DNA of 64,000 nt, from positions 88,571 through 152,570 of the forward strand of contig JAJZUQ010000002.1 in NCBI GenBank assembly GCA_021848385.1, given 5' to 3'. Position 1 is the stretch's first letter, and each line of letters starts with the position of its first letter. Under the pieces are notes generated by a model. The model was not told where the DNA came from and did no database searches. It saw nothing but the letters and a program-made list of their open reading frames with translations. The translations under genes were made by a program, and so were the position numbers. Below, one piece after another: positions 45,405 to 55,509 of the stretch. The DNA comes from Deltaproteobacteria bacterium. GTDB lineage: Bacteria > Desulfobacterota > Desulfuromonadia > Geobacterales > Geobacteraceae.

Positions 45405-47459
45405 ATGGAACAGTATGCAGTATTTTTTGCCCTGATCTGCGCCGCAGCAGCGGTTGTATACGGGCTTGTCTCGGCTCAGTGGATTCTTGGGCTTCCCCAG
45501 GGCAACGAGCGGATGAAGCAGATTGCCGCAGCCATCCAGGAAGGTGCCGGCGCTTACATGAAGCGTCAGTATACCATCATAGCCGTGGTCGGCGTGGTTA
45601 TGTTCATCGCCCTTTTCGCCACCCTGGGAGTTAAAACCGCCATCGGCTTCGCCATCGGCGCAATCTTCTCCGGCCTGACCGGTTTCATCGGCATGTTCGT
45701 TTCGGTCCGCGCCAACGTCCGCACCACCGAGGCTGCCAAGTCCGGCATTACCAAGGCCCTCAATGTCGCCTTCAAAGGCGGCGCCATCACCGGCATGCTG
45801 GTAGTTGGCCTCGGTCTTCTGGGTGTAGCCGGGTACTATATGGTTCTGCAGAAGCTCATGCCCGGCGCACCGGTCAAGGAAGTGGTCAGCCAGCTGGTCG
45901 GCCTCGGCTTCGGAGGCTCCCTGATCTCCATCTTTGCACGTCTGGGCGGCGGTATCTTCACCAAGGGGGCCGACGTAGGCGCAGACCTGGTGGGTAAGGT
46001 CGAAGCAGGCATTCCCGAAGACGACCCCCGCAACCCCGCCGTCATCGCTGACAACGTCGGTGACAACGTCGGCGACTGCGCCGGCATGGCCGCCGACCTG
46101 TTCGAAACCTATGCTGTTACCCTGATCGCCGCCATGCTCCTGGGAGCGATGGCATTTGTCGGCAACCAGGCCGCTGTCAGCTATCCCCTGATTCTAGGGG
46201 GCATCTCCATCATCGCCTCCATCATCGGCACCTTCTTTGTCAAGCTGGGAGCCAGCCAGAAAATCATGCCCGCCCTCTACAAGGGGCTGATCGCCTCCGG
46301 TGTCCTGGCCTGCATCGCCTTCTACTTCGTCACCAGTCAAATGTTTCCCCAGGGGCTTACCAACGCCGACGGCCAGAACTTCAGCGCTGTAAATATTTTT
46401 ATCTCCGCCATCGTCGGCCTGGTCGTTACCGGCGCCATCTTCTGGATTACTGAGTACTATACTTCCACTGAATACGCACCTGTCCAGCATATTGCCCAGG
46501 CCTCGACCACCGGACACGGCACCAACGTCATCGCCGGCCTCGGCGTCTCCATGAAAGCCACTGCCGCACCGGTCATCGTCATCGCTGCCGGCATTATCGT
46601 CGCCTTCCAGTGTGCCGGGGTTTACGGCATCGCCATCGCCGCCGTCTCCATGCTGTCGTTGACCGGCATCGTCGTCGCCATGGATGCCTACGGCCCGATC
46701 ACTGACAACGCCGGCGGCATCGCCGAAATGGCCGAGCTGGATAAATCGGTCCGCGACGTCACCGACCCGCTTGACGCCGTCGGCAACACCACCAAGGCCG
46801 TCACCAAGGGTTATGCCATCGGTTCCGCCGGCCTCGCCGCGGTCATACTCTTCACTTCTTACGTAAACGAATTGAAGCTGGCTGGTCAAACGATCACCTT
46901 CGATCTGTCCGATCCGTACATCATCGTCGGCCTGTTCATCGGCGGCATGCTCCCCTACTACTTCGCCGCCATGTGCATGGAAGCGGTCGGCAAGGCAGGC
47001 GGCGCTGTTGTTGTTGAAGTCCGCCGCCAGTTCCGCGAAATCAAGGGGATTATGGAAGGTACCGGCAAGCCTGACTATGCCTCCTGCGTTGATATCGTTA
47101 CCAAGACTGCTCTGAAAGAGATGGTCATTCCCGGACTGATTCCGATTCTCGCACCTATTGTCGTCGGCTTCACCCTTGGCCCGAAAGCTTTGGGTGGCGT
47201 GATCGTCGGCACCATTGTTACCGGTATATTCGTCGCGATCTCCATGACCACCGGCGGTGGTGCCTGGGATAATGCCAAGAAATATATCGAAGACGGTCAT
47301 CACGGCGGCAAAGGGGGCGATGCCCACAAAGCCGCCGTTACCGGCGACACCGTCGGCGACCCCTACAAGGACACTGCCGGCCCGGCCGTCAACCCGATGA
47401 TCAAGATCATCAACATCGTTTCACTTCTCATCGTCCCGCTGCTCGCCCGGATGGGATAG
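45405..47459 (+). CDS. hppA: Membrane-bound proton/sodium-translocating pyrophosphatase
   Basis: [58 protein letters not shown] aaggagg. Confidence 0.98.
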   Translation: MEQYAVFFALICAAAAVVYGLVSAQWILGLPQGNERMKQIAAAIQEGAGAYMKRQYTIIAVVGVVMFIALFATLGVKTAIGFAIGAIFSGLTGFIGMFVSVRANVRTTEAAKSGITKALNVAFKGGAITGMLVVGLGLLGVAGYYMVLQKLMPGAPVKEVVSQLVGLGFGGSLISIFARLGGGIFTKGADVGADLVGKVEAGIPEDDPRNPAVIADNVGDNVGDCAGMAADLFETYAVTLIAAMLLGAMAFVGNQAAVSYPLILGGISIIASIIGTFFVKLGASQKIMPALYKGLIASGVLACIAFYFVTSQMFPQGLTNADGQNFSAVNIFISAIVGLVVTGAIFWITEYYTSTEYAPVQHIAQASTTGHGTNVIAGLGVSMKATAAPVIVIAAGIIVAFQCAGVYGIAIAAVSMLSLTGIVVAMDAYGPITDNAGGIAEMAELDKSVRDVTDPLDAVGNTTKAVTKGYAIGSAGLAAVILFTSYVNELKLAGQTITFDLSDPYIIVGLFIGGMLPYYFAAMCMEAVGKAGGAVVVEVRRQFREIKGIMEGTGKPDYASCVDIVTKTALKEMVIPGLIPILAPIVVGFTLGPKALGGVIVGTIVTGIFVAISMTTGGGAWDNAKKYIEDGHHGGKGGDAHKAAVTGDTVGDPYKDTAGPAVNPMIKIINIVSLLIVPLLARMG

Positions 47460-47476
47460 CAGCAACGGTACAACTA

Positions 47477-47518
47477 CAAAAAAGAGTGGCGGCCTGGAGG
47501 CCGTCACTCTTTTTTTTT
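47477..47518 (+). terminator. Rho-independent terminator of hppA
   Basis: AAAAAAGAGTGgcGGCC-tgga-GGCCgtCACTCTTTTTTTTT. Confidence 0.92.
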
Positions 47519-47662
47519 GATGCGATAATTCATCATTTTCAACATGCACATCATGAAATCAGTGGCAATCATCTAAAAAACCTGCTAAGAATTAACAACT
47601 GCTAACAGCATTCCCAACGGCTGGGGGCACTCAATCTCTCGTTATTTTCCCCGGAGGTACAT

Positions 47663-48541
47663 GTGGCTGGTTTTCCTGACAAGATCCTGCGAGCATCCAT
47701 CGCCCTGCTCGCCATTCTCATATGCCTTTCCGGTCCATTGTCGCCAACGGCACGGGCACAGGGGAACCAATTCCTCGTCAGCGCTTTCACCCCTCCATTT
47801 CCCGTCAAGAGCATAGACATCGAACCTTTCAAGCAGAAGGACTGTCTGGTCAGGATCATCGCGCAGCAACCCATCAAGGGGGTGATGCTCGATGATTATT
47901 CCGACACCCTCCTCTCACGGGGAATCAGCATATACGGTGCCACCTTTTACGGCCCCTTCGATGGCAACCGGTCCACGGTGGCTGCAGCCATCACTATGAC
48001 CAGAAAAGCCGCAGACAACAATGACGCTGTGGATGTGTCCACCAGCGTAGTGACAAACATCGCGAATAACGGGCCGATCCCGCCCCTGTTCATCAACGAA
48101 AAAGAGATGACCATCGCCGTGGACGGGGATTTCGGCCGAAAGTGGCAGCGACTCACCATCATGCCTGACCGGGAACCCATCGCCGGAGAGCCAAAGGTCG
48201 GACGCTTTCCCGGAGCCAGACTGCGGGAGGCGGAAATTCCCGCGGAGGGGCAGGGGAACCGGAAGCGGCTGGTTTACGCAGCCCGGGCGCCTCTTGCCGA
48301 CGTTTACGACTACTATGTGAAGAAACTCAAAGAGATTCATCCCATCGTCACGACCACCGGCAACCCGGCAGACCACCCCACCTCGAACGAGCTGTTCGGC
48401 ATCAGGACACTGGCCCGGCAGGCTACGATAGGGGGGTACACGTACCGCGACCGGAACATGCACTATACGGAAGTGACCCTGAAACAGGGAGGAGACCCGG
48501 CTCTGGCCGACTACGTGGAAATCGAGGTCCTTGAAAACTGA
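47663..48541 (+). CDS. Secreted hypothetical protein
   Basis: GTG start after ggagg; hydrophobic signal segment; 292 aa; no family recognised. Confidence 0.65.
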   Translation: MAGFPDKILRASIALLAILICLSGPLSPTARAQGNQFLVSAFTPPFPVKSIDIEPFKQKDCLVRIIAQQPIKGVMLDDYSDTLLSRGISIYGATFYGPFDGNRSTVAAAITMTRKAADNNDAVDVSTSVVTNIANNGPIPPLFINEKEMTIAVDGDFGRKWQRLTIMPDREPIAGEPKVGRFPGARLREAEIPAEGQGNRKRLVYAARAPLADVYDYYVKKLKEIHPIVTTTGNPADHPTSNELFGIRTLARQATIGGYTYRDRNMHYTEVTLKQGGDPALADYVEIEVLEN

Positions 48542-48640
48542 AAAACGGGCAACTCACCTCGGGCGGAGCAAGCGCCGCCCCTACAGATTCAGAACCTTAA
48601 TCACACAGAAAATTGCTCCCCAGCAACGCACCGCAACCTT

Positions 48641-50128
48641 TTATATACCCGCTTTTCTCCCCCGCCGGACCATCGCCTTTGCATAGAGTTCTTCATAACC
48701 GCGCGCCGATGCATCCCAGGTGAAACGCCGGCCCATGGCGTTCCGGATGAGTTCCTCCATGGCATCCTTGCGGTGGTACCAGGTGTGGACAGCCCAGCCG
48801 ACGGTGTCGAACAGCGCGCCGGCATTGAGGTCCTGGAACTTGAAACCGGTCCCGGAGAGGGAACGTTCGTCAAAGTTCTCCACGCTGTCATCGAGACCAC
48901 CGGTGGCACGGACGATGGGTAGGGTGCCGTAGCGGAGGGAGTACATCTGATTCAGGCCGCACGGCTCAAAGGCGGAAGGCATGAGGAAAAAATCTGCCCC
49001 CGCTTCGATCCGGTGGGCAAGGGTATTGTCATAACCGATGACGCAGCGGAATTTTTCGGGATAGGCCGCCTGGATGTCGCCAAAGTAGAAATGGGCCCAC
49101 GGTTCGCCGGCACCGAGCATGACGAACTGGAGATCGAGTTCCAGTATGCGGGGAATCGCCTCGGCCAGGACATCGATCCCTTTCTGTTTCACGAGCCGCG
49201 ACACCATGCCGATGAGGGGGACGTCATCCCGCTCGGGCAGCCCCATGGCCTGCTGCAACTCCCGCTTGCAGATTTTCTTCCCGCCCAGATCTTCGGACGT
49301 GTAGCTGGCCGGAATGAGGGGGTCGGTCTCCGGGCTCCATTCGGCATAGTCAACCCCGTTGAGAATACCGGAAAGATCGGCAGCACGTTCCCGCACTACC
49401 CCCTCCAGCCCCCAGCCATACTCCGGGGTCTGGATCTCCCGGGCATACCCCTCACTCACGGTATTGATCATGGTGGCATGGTAGAGCCCACCCTTGAGCA
49501 GGTTCACCTGGTTGTCCTTTTCCAGTCCGAGGAAGGTGAACTGCTCCCAACCGACGCCAAGCACCTCCATCGCACCTTCATAAAACGTTCCCTGGTGCTG
49601 CATATTGTGGACGGTAAGGAGCGACGCGGCCTTACCCGCATAAGGATCGGTACGGTAGATGGTATTAAGAAGGACCGGTATGGCCGCCGTGTGCCAGTCG
49701 TGTGCATGGACCACGTCAGGCCGGAAGTCGAGCATGTTGCAGAGCTCCAGGGCCGCCTTGGAGAGAAAGATGAAGCGGTTGTCGTTGTCCAGGTACCCCT
49801 CATTGTCAACCTCGTAGAGCCCGCCGCCACGGCCGTAGAACTGCTCATGCTCCAGGAAATAGACGGGAACGCCGCTGCCGGGAAGCAGCCCCTCGTAGAC
49901 ACCGCAGTACATGGTGCCGATGATTCCCATGGGGACCACGAGCACCCCCGGAAGGAGTTTCAGGCTGTGCCGTTCCACGTCCACCCTGGAGTAGCGGGGC
50001 ATCACCACCCGGACGTCGTGACCGCGGGCAGCCAGCGCCCGGGGAAGCGCACCGACCACGTCGGCCAGGCCACCTTCCTTGGCAAACGGTACCGCCTCGG
50101 AGGCAGCCATCAGAATGTTAAGTCCCAT
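48641..50128 (-). CDS. glgA: Glycogen synthase (ADP-glucose, GT5)
   Basis: MGLNILMAASEAVPFAKEGGLADVVGALPRAL; FFLMPSAFEPCGLNQMYSLRYGTLPIVRATGGL. Confidence 0.97.
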   Translation of the reverse strand: MGLNILMAASEAVPFAKEGGLADVVGALPRALAARGHDVRVVMPRYSRVDVERHSLKLLPGVLVVPMGIIGTMYCGVYEGLLPGSGVPVYFLEHEQFYGRGGGLYEVDNEGYLDNDNRFIFLSKAALELCNMLDFRPDVVHAHDWHTAAIPVLLNTIYRTDPYAGKAASLLTVHNMQHQGTFYEGAMEVLGVGWEQFTFLGLEKDNQVNLLKGGLYHATMINTVSEGYAREIQTPEYGWGLEGVVRERAADLSGILNGVDYAEWSPETDPLIPASYTSEDLGGKKICKRELQQAMGLPERDDVPLIGMVSRLVKQKGIDVLAEAIPRILELDLQFVMLGAGEPWAHFYFGDIQAAYPEKFRCVIGYDNTLAHRIEAGADFFLMPSAFEPCGLNQMYSLRYGTLPIVRATGGLDDSVENFDERSLSGTGFKFQDLNAGALFDTVGWAVHTWYHRKDAMEELIRNAMGRRFTWDASARGYEELYAKAMVRRGRKAGI

Positions 50129-50194
50129 GCAGAACCTCGTTGAATCTACATCGTTTCCATCCGGAAACGATTTCCTGAATATCCTGTTCATCCC

Positions 50195-50336
50195 TGAGCC
50201 TCTTGCAAAAAGACAAAAACTGAAAATCTGTACCCCCCCTGCTTCGCTTCGCTCGCTTCCCCCCTTAGATAAGGGGGGATTGAGGGGGGTTATGACGCGC
50301 ACATTGGGTCGACAAGAGACTTTTGCAAGAGCCTCC
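50195..50336. mobile_element. MITE-like element with ~16-bp terminal inverted repeats and nested palindrome
   Basis: GAGCCTCTTGCAAAAAG...CTTTTGCAAGAGCCTC termini; inner CCCCCCTTAGATAAGGGGGG. Confidence 0.65.
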
Positions 50337-50356
50337 CCTGTTAAGGGGAGTGTACT

Positions 50357-51367
50357 TCAGCAGATCCGCGGCAACTGTTCCCCCGCCAGCATCTCTACCC
50401 CCCGCATACCACCCACAGAGGTTTCCAGTTGTACCCGGCCATCGGAAACAGCAGTCACCTCACCAATAATGGCCGCATCACGGCCGAGGGGGTGCAAACG
50501 CATCCTCTCCAGGGCCGCATCGGCCCGCTCCGGCGAGACGATCGCCAGAAGCTTCCCCTCGTTGGCCACGTAGAGGGGATCGAGGCCGAGAATGGAGCAG
50601 ACCCCCCTGACGCCGCTCTTGAGCGGCAGCGCCTCTTCCCGCAGGGTGACGGTCACCTTGGATTGAATAGCGATCTCCTTGAGCGTGGTCGCTACGCCAC
50701 CGCGGGTCGGGTCCCGCAGCACATGAAGGGCATCCCCTTCCAGGAGCAGCTCAGACACCAGGCCGTTCAGGGCTGCGCAGTCGCTTTCGACATCGGTCCC
50801 CAGCTCCAACCCCTCCCGGGCCGCCAGCACCGCAATTCCATGGTCGCCGATAGTGCCGTTGATGATGATCCTGTCCCCAACCCGGGCATTGCAGCCGTTG
50901 ATCTCCACCCCGTTTTCCACGACGCCGACCCCGGAGGTGTTGATGAAGAGCCGGTCCGCTTTTCCCCGCGGAACCACCTTGGTGTCTCCGGTGACGATGG
51001 CGATTCCCGCCAGGTCGGCAGCCTCCCGCATGGACGCAAGGATCGCGGCCAGCTCCCTGCGGCTCATCCCCTCCTCCAGTATGAGGCCGACACTCATGAA
51101 GAGCGGCCGTGCCCCCATCATGGCCAGGTCGTTGACCGTCCCGTTCACCGCCAAGGTGCCGATGTTGCCCCCAGGGAAAAAGATCGGGTCCACCACGTAG
51201 GAATCGGTGGTAAAGGCCAGCCGCTGGCCATTATGCTCCACCACCGCCGCATCGTTCTGCCCCGCCACCGGAATCCCGGATAGAGTCGGGATGATCAGTT
51301 CGTCAAGCAGTTGATGGGAGAGCTTCCCGCCGCTGCCGTGGCCCAGTAATATGAGATCTTTATCCAT
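50357..51367 (-). CDS. hypE: Hydrogenase maturation protein HypE
   Basis: LGHGSGGKLSHQLLDELI...DSYVVDPIFFPGGNIGTLAVNGTVNDLAMMGA and C-terminal PRIC*. Confidence 0.97.
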   Translation of the reverse strand: MDKDLILLGHGSGGKLSHQLLDELIIPTLSGIPVAGQNDAAVVEHNGQRLAFTTDSYVVDPIFFPGGNIGTLAVNGTVNDLAMMGARPLFMSVGLILEEGMSRRELAAILASMREAADLAGIAIVTGDTKVVPRGKADRLFINTSGVGVVENGVEINGCNARVGDRIIINGTIGDHGIAVLAAREGLELGTDVESDCAALNGLVSELLLEGDALHVLRDPTRGGVATTLKEIAIQSKVTVTLREEALPLKSGVRGVCSILGLDPLYVANEGKLLAIVSPERADAALERMRLHPLGRDAAIIGEVTAVSDGRVQLETSVGGMRGVEMLAGEQLPRIC

Positions 51368-51579
51368 TTTGACTCTCCAGAAATCATTGTTAAATAGATT
51401 TAGAGCCGCAGAAAAGCATGATAACCATCGAACCGCAAAGTCGCAATGGACGCGAAGTAAAGACCGTCAAGACCGATAAATCGTTTTATGCTTGAATCAA
51501 TACAAAATTTTCTTTGCGCTCTTCGCGCCGCGGTTCAAAGTTTAAAAGGATTTCTCGGTATCTCCGCGGCAGATTTTAT

Positions 51580-52671
51580 CTATCGTCCATATTTATACGC
51601 CGCCGCACAGGTCCCCTCGCTCGACACCATACACGCCCCTACCGGCGCCTCAGGTGTGCAGGTGGTGGCGAAGAGCGGGCAAGCGAAGGGGCTCACCTTC
51701 CCCTTGAGGATCTCGCCACAGAGGCACCCCCGATGTTCCCGCAACTCCTCGACCGCCACGGGGATGGCACACTCCGCGTCATAGCGGGCATAAGGTTCGG
51801 CGATTCTGAGACCGCTGCCGGGGATCACACCGATACCGCGCCATTCAACGTCGCAGGGGGTGAATACCTGGGCCAGCACCGCCTGGGCTCGCACATTTCC
51901 CTCCGCAGTCACCACCCGCCGGTACTGGTTCTCAACCCGGCTCTCTCCCGCCAGTACCTGACGGACCAGCATCTCCACTCCCTGCATCACATCGGTCGGC
52001 TCGAAGCCGGTCACCACGCAGGGGACCCCCTGTTCTTCGGCCAGGGGGCGATAGGCATTGGCGCCGATAATGGCACTCACGTGGGCCGGGCAGAGGTAAC
52101 CGTCGATGGAGAGCTCCGGATCGGCGGCCAGGATCTGCATCGGCACCGGGATGGTCTTGTGGGCCGTCAGGACGAAATAGTTGGCAAGCCCCCGCTGCTC
52201 CGCCGCCAGGATGCTCCCCGCTATGGCCGGCGCCGTGGTCTCGAAACCGACCCCGAGGAAGACCACCCGCAACTGCGGGTTCTTGGCCGCCAGCGCAACG
52301 GCGTCCAGGGGGGAATAGACGATACGAATGTCCGCACCCCGCGCCCGCTCCTCCATGAGAGAGGTACTGGAGCCGGGGACCCGTACCATGTCGCCGAAGG
52401 TGGCGATGACCGTACCGGGAAGGCGGGCCAGAGCGATGGCCCGGTCCACATAGCCGTTGGGGGTGACACAGACAGGGCAGCCGGGACCGGAGATGAGTCT
52501 TACCTCCGCCGGCAGGAGTGAGCGGATGCCATACTGGTAGATGGCCATGGTGTGGGTGCCGCAAATTTCCATGAAGGTCATGGGGGTGGTCCGTCCGGCG
52601 ACCAGGCCCCTGATCCGCTCCGCAAAACCGAGCACCACCTGGCGGTCGCGGAATTCGTCCAGATAGTTCAT
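51580..52671 (-). CDS. hypD: Hydrogenase maturation protein HypD
   Basis: FMEICGTHTMAIYQYGIRSLLPAEVRLISGPGCPVCVTP; GFEPTDVMQGVEML. Confidence 0.97.
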   Translation of the reverse strand: MNYLDEFRDRQVVLGFAERIRGLVAGRTTPMTFMEICGTHTMAIYQYGIRSLLPAEVRLISGPGCPVCVTPNGYVDRAIALARLPGTVIATFGDMVRVPGSSTSLMEERARGADIRIVYSPLDAVALAAKNPQLRVVFLGVGFETTAPAIAGSILAAEQRGLANYFVLTAHKTIPVPMQILAADPELSIDGYLCPAHVSAIIGANAYRPLAEEQGVPCVVTGFEPTDVMQGVEMLVRQVLAGESRVENQYRRVVTAEGNVRAQAVLAQVFTPCDVEWRGIGVIPGSGLRIAEPYARYDAECAIPVAVEELREHRGCLCGEILKGKVSPFACPLFATTCTPEAPVGACMVSSEGTCAAAYKYGR

Positions 52672-52898
52672 GCAAGATCCTCAGGACTGAACACTTCCCG
52701 CATCATCTCCAGCGTCTCTCTTGCCTCGTCTTCATCCAGTTTGGAGATGGCAAAGCCAGCATGGACGATGACATAATCACCCACCAGCAGCTCATCTGCC
52801 ATGAGCATGAGGCTCGCTTCCCGCTTCACGCCGTCGATCTCGGCCACCGCATCGGTGCCGTCGATGCTGATTATACGCATCGGAACCCCTACACACAT
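52668..52898 (-). CDS. hypC: Hydrogenase maturation chaperone HypC
   Basis: MCVGVPMRIISIDGTDAVAEIDGVKREASLMLM...GDYVIVHAGFAI. Confidence 0.96.
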   Translation of the reverse strand: MCVGVPMRIISIDGTDAVAEIDGVKREASLMLMADELLVGDYVIVHAGFAISKLDEDEARETLEMMREVFSPEDLA

Positions 52899-52910
52899 AT
52901 CGCCTCCGGG

Positions 52911-53028
52911 AAACGGGCACTTTTCCGCCCCGGCTGCGTAAGTCTTCGGGACTGTTTGTGCGGCGTACTTCCAGTACGCCTCCGCACACTCCCTCGACAG
53001 CCTTGCCAGGACGAAAAATTGTCCGTTT
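52911..53028. repeat. 118-bp long palindromic element, family member 2
   Basis: AAACGGGCACTTTTCCGCCCCGGC vs terminal rc AAACGGACAATTTTTCGTCCTGGC; core GGCGTACT-tcc-AGTACGCC. Confidence 0.8.
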
Positions 53029-53077
53029 AGAAGTTTGGTGGTTTAATCCTGTATTGAAATTTATTGCCAATGTTGCA

Positions 53078-53195
53078 GCAACGCGATTTTTTTGCAAGGT
53101 CAAGGCGATCAAGGGATGACGCGGAGACGTAGCAGGGCTACGTCGCACAAGGAATCCCGAAGATCAACGCAGAGATTGCGGAAAAGGCGCGTTGC
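53078..53195. repeat. 118-bp long palindromic element, family member 3
   Basis: GCAACGCG...CGCGTTGC ends; core GACGTAGC-agg-GCTACGTC; overlaps last codons of hypF. Confidence 0.8.
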
Positions 53196-55461
53196 TCCAC
53201 TCAGCGATGACCGCCTGGCCGAGGGCCAGCCCCCCGTCGTTAGGAGGCACCAGACGATGGGTGTAGACGTCAAACCCCCGTGCGGCGAGCAGGTTCACCA
53301 TCTCTTCGCTCAGGAGCCGATTCTGGAACACACCACCGGAAAGGGCAACGCGGTTGGCACCGGAGTTCGTCCGAATCTCATCGCAAACCGTCGCCGCAGC
53401 CAGGGCTATGGTGACATGGAACCGGCGCGCAAGCCCGGCGCGGCCTCCGCCCGCAATCAGTTCTTCCGTCATCGCCTTGAACAGGGGGGCAAAGTCAAGC
53501 ACCTGCCTGTCATCCTCAGCGGAAACCACGAAAGGGAAAGGCTCACCCGGCGCCCCTTCTTCTGCCAGCGCCTCCAGCTCGATCGCAGCCTGCCCCTCAT
53601 AGCTGATGCGGGAGCGGACCCCGAGAATGGCGGCAGCGGCATCAAAGAGGCGCCCGCAACTGGAGGTGGAGGGTGAATTGATCCCCCGTTCCAGCATCCG
53701 AAGCAGAATGCCACGCTCCGGCTCCCCCACTTCCGCCAGGCAGGGGAGAGGAAGATCAAAGAGCTTCGCGCCGTATGTCCGGTGAAGCCAGGAGATGGCC
53801 ATCCGGAACGGCTCGCGTACTGCCGCATCGCCGCCAGGGAGGGGTACATAGCAAAATTGTCCGGCGCGCCGGAACCCCCGATAGTCACCCACGAGAAATT
53901 CTCCTCCCCAGATGGTACCGTCCAGGCCGTACCCCGTGCCGTCAAAGATCACCCCGATGCACTCCCCATCCAGCCCGTTTTCCGCCATGCAAGAGGCGAG
54001 ATGGGCGTGATGATGCTGCACCGCCAGGGCGGGAAGATCGGCAATACGACCGGCATAGGCCGTTGAAAGGTAGTCGGGATGAAGATCGTGTGCCACCACC
54101 GCCGGCTGCACGTCCAGAAGCCGCTGCAGGTGGATGACCGTCTCATCCAGGGAGGCAAGGGTTGCCGTATTCTTCAGGTCGCCGATATGCTGGCTGAGAA
54201 ACGCCCGGTTCCCCCGGGTGAGGCAGACGGCGGCCTTCAGCTCTGCACCCACCGCCAGGACATTCGTTTGCGATGCGGGGAGAAGCACTCCACGAGGAAC
54301 GTACCCCCGGGAGCGGCGCAGAAAAAGGGGATTCCCCTGGAATACCCGCACGACGGAATCATCAAGCCGGGCATGGATCTCCCGGTCATGGGTCAGGAAG
54401 GCATCAGCGATGCCGGCAAGCCGGTTCCGCGCCTCGTCATCCCTGAAGGCGATCGGCTCGTCGGTGACATTGCCGCTCGTCATGACCAGTGCGGAAAAAT
54501 TTCCCCGCAGAAGGAGGTAGTGGAGAGGGGTAGCAGGGAGCATCACCCCGAAATAGCCGTTGGCGGGTGCCACCGACGGGGCAACGGCATTTGCTTCCTT
54601 CTTTCTGAGGATCACAATGGGACGCTCGGTCCCGCTCAACAGGCGGGCCTCCGTCTCGTCAACCAGGGCAAAGCAGGAAATGGCTTCTAACGTTGGTGCC
54701 ATGAGGGCGAACGGCTTTTCGTCCCGCTGTTTGCGCCGGCGCAGTTCCCGCACCCCCTCCTCGTTGCCGGCGTCCACCGCCAGATGGTAGCCGCCAACCC
54801 CCTTGACCGCCAGGATGCGCCCTTCCCGAAGCAAACGGATCGCTCCGTCAAGGGGGTCCCCGGCGACATCGTCTCCCGCCGCCGTTGTGAGACGGAGGTG
54901 CGGCCCGCACGCCGGACAGGCATTGGGCTGGGCATGGAACCGGCGACTGGCGGGATCGTCGTACTCGGCCCGGCAGGCGGGGCACATGGCAAAGGGAGCC
55001 ATGGTAGTGAAGGGGCGATCGTAAGGAATACCAGTGATGATGGAGTAGCGGGGGCCGCAGTTGGTGCAGTTGATGAAGGGGTAGCGGTAGCGCCGGTCTG
55101 TAGGGTCAAACAGCTCGGCCAGACAGTCAGGGCAAACATCACAGTCAGGGGATATCATCGCCCGGCTTTCGCCACCACCGCTGGCAAGAATGGCGAACCC
55201 CGTCTCCCCCGCCGGAACCTGCTCCGAGCAACGGAGTCCGGTTATCACCGCCAAAGGCGGTGCTTCGGAAGAGATCGCCTCACGAAACAACGCCAGATTC
55301 TCCGGCTTCCCTTCCGCTTCGATCAACACGCCACGGCCGGTATTGCGCACCCATCCCCCCAGGCAATGCCTGGCGGCAAGGCGGTAGACAAAGGGGCGAA
55401 ATCCAACCCCCTGGACAATACCCTCTATTTCCAACCGTATTCGTTTGATGTCGCACACCAT
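53164..55461 (-). CDS. hypF: Carbamoyltransferase HypF
   Basis: Acylphosphatase GIVQGVGFRPFVYRLA, zinc fingers CDVCPDCLAEL.../CTNCGPRYSI, VQHHHAHLASCMAENGL. Confidence 0.97.
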   Translation of the reverse strand: MVCDIKRIRLEIEGIVQGVGFRPFVYRLAARHCLGGWVRNTGRGVLIEAEGKPENLALFREAISSEAPPLAVITGLRCSEQVPAGETGFAILASGGGESRAMISPDCDVCPDCLAELFDPTDRRYRYPFINCTNCGPRYSIITGIPYDRPFTTMAPFAMCPACRAEYDDPASRRFHAQPNACPACGPHLRLTTAAGDDVAGDPLDGAIRLLREGRILAVKGVGGYHLAVDAGNEEGVRELRRRKQRDEKPFALMAPTLEAISCFALVDETEARLLSGTERPIVILRKKEANAVAPSVAPANGYFGVMLPATPLHYLLLRGNFSALVMTSGNVTDEPIAFRDDEARNRLAGIADAFLTHDREIHARLDDSVVRVFQGNPLFLRRSRGYVPRGVLLPASQTNVLAVGAELKAAVCLTRGNRAFLSQHIGDLKNTATLASLDETVIHLQRLLDVQPAVVAHDLHPDYLSTAYAGRIADLPALAVQHHHAHLASCMAENGLDGECIGVIFDGTGYGLDGTIWGGEFLVGDYRGFRRAGQFCYVPLPGGDAAVREPFRMAISWLHRTYGAKLFDLPLPCLAEVGEPERGILLRMLERGINSPSTSSCGRLFDAAAAILGVRSRISYEGQAAIELEALAEEGAPGEPFPFVVSAEDDRQVLDFAPLFKAMTEELIAGGGRAGLARRFHVTIALAAATVCDEIRTNSGANRVALSGGVFQNRLLSEEMVNLLAARGFDVYTHRLVPPNDGGLALGQAVIAEWSNAPFPQSLR

Positions 55462-55509
55462 AAGAGGAAAGGTAAAGGTCGTGCAGTTTCTTTACCTGTA
55501 CCTCTACCT

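Noticed and set aside
46194-47327. 377-aa antisense ORF over hppA
   Set aside because: High-GC coding strand gives long mirror ORFs; hppA is unambiguous.
50128-50302. N-terminal extension of GlgA
   Set aside because: Extension is translated repeat sequence; the conserved start MGLNILMAASEAVPF is at 50128.
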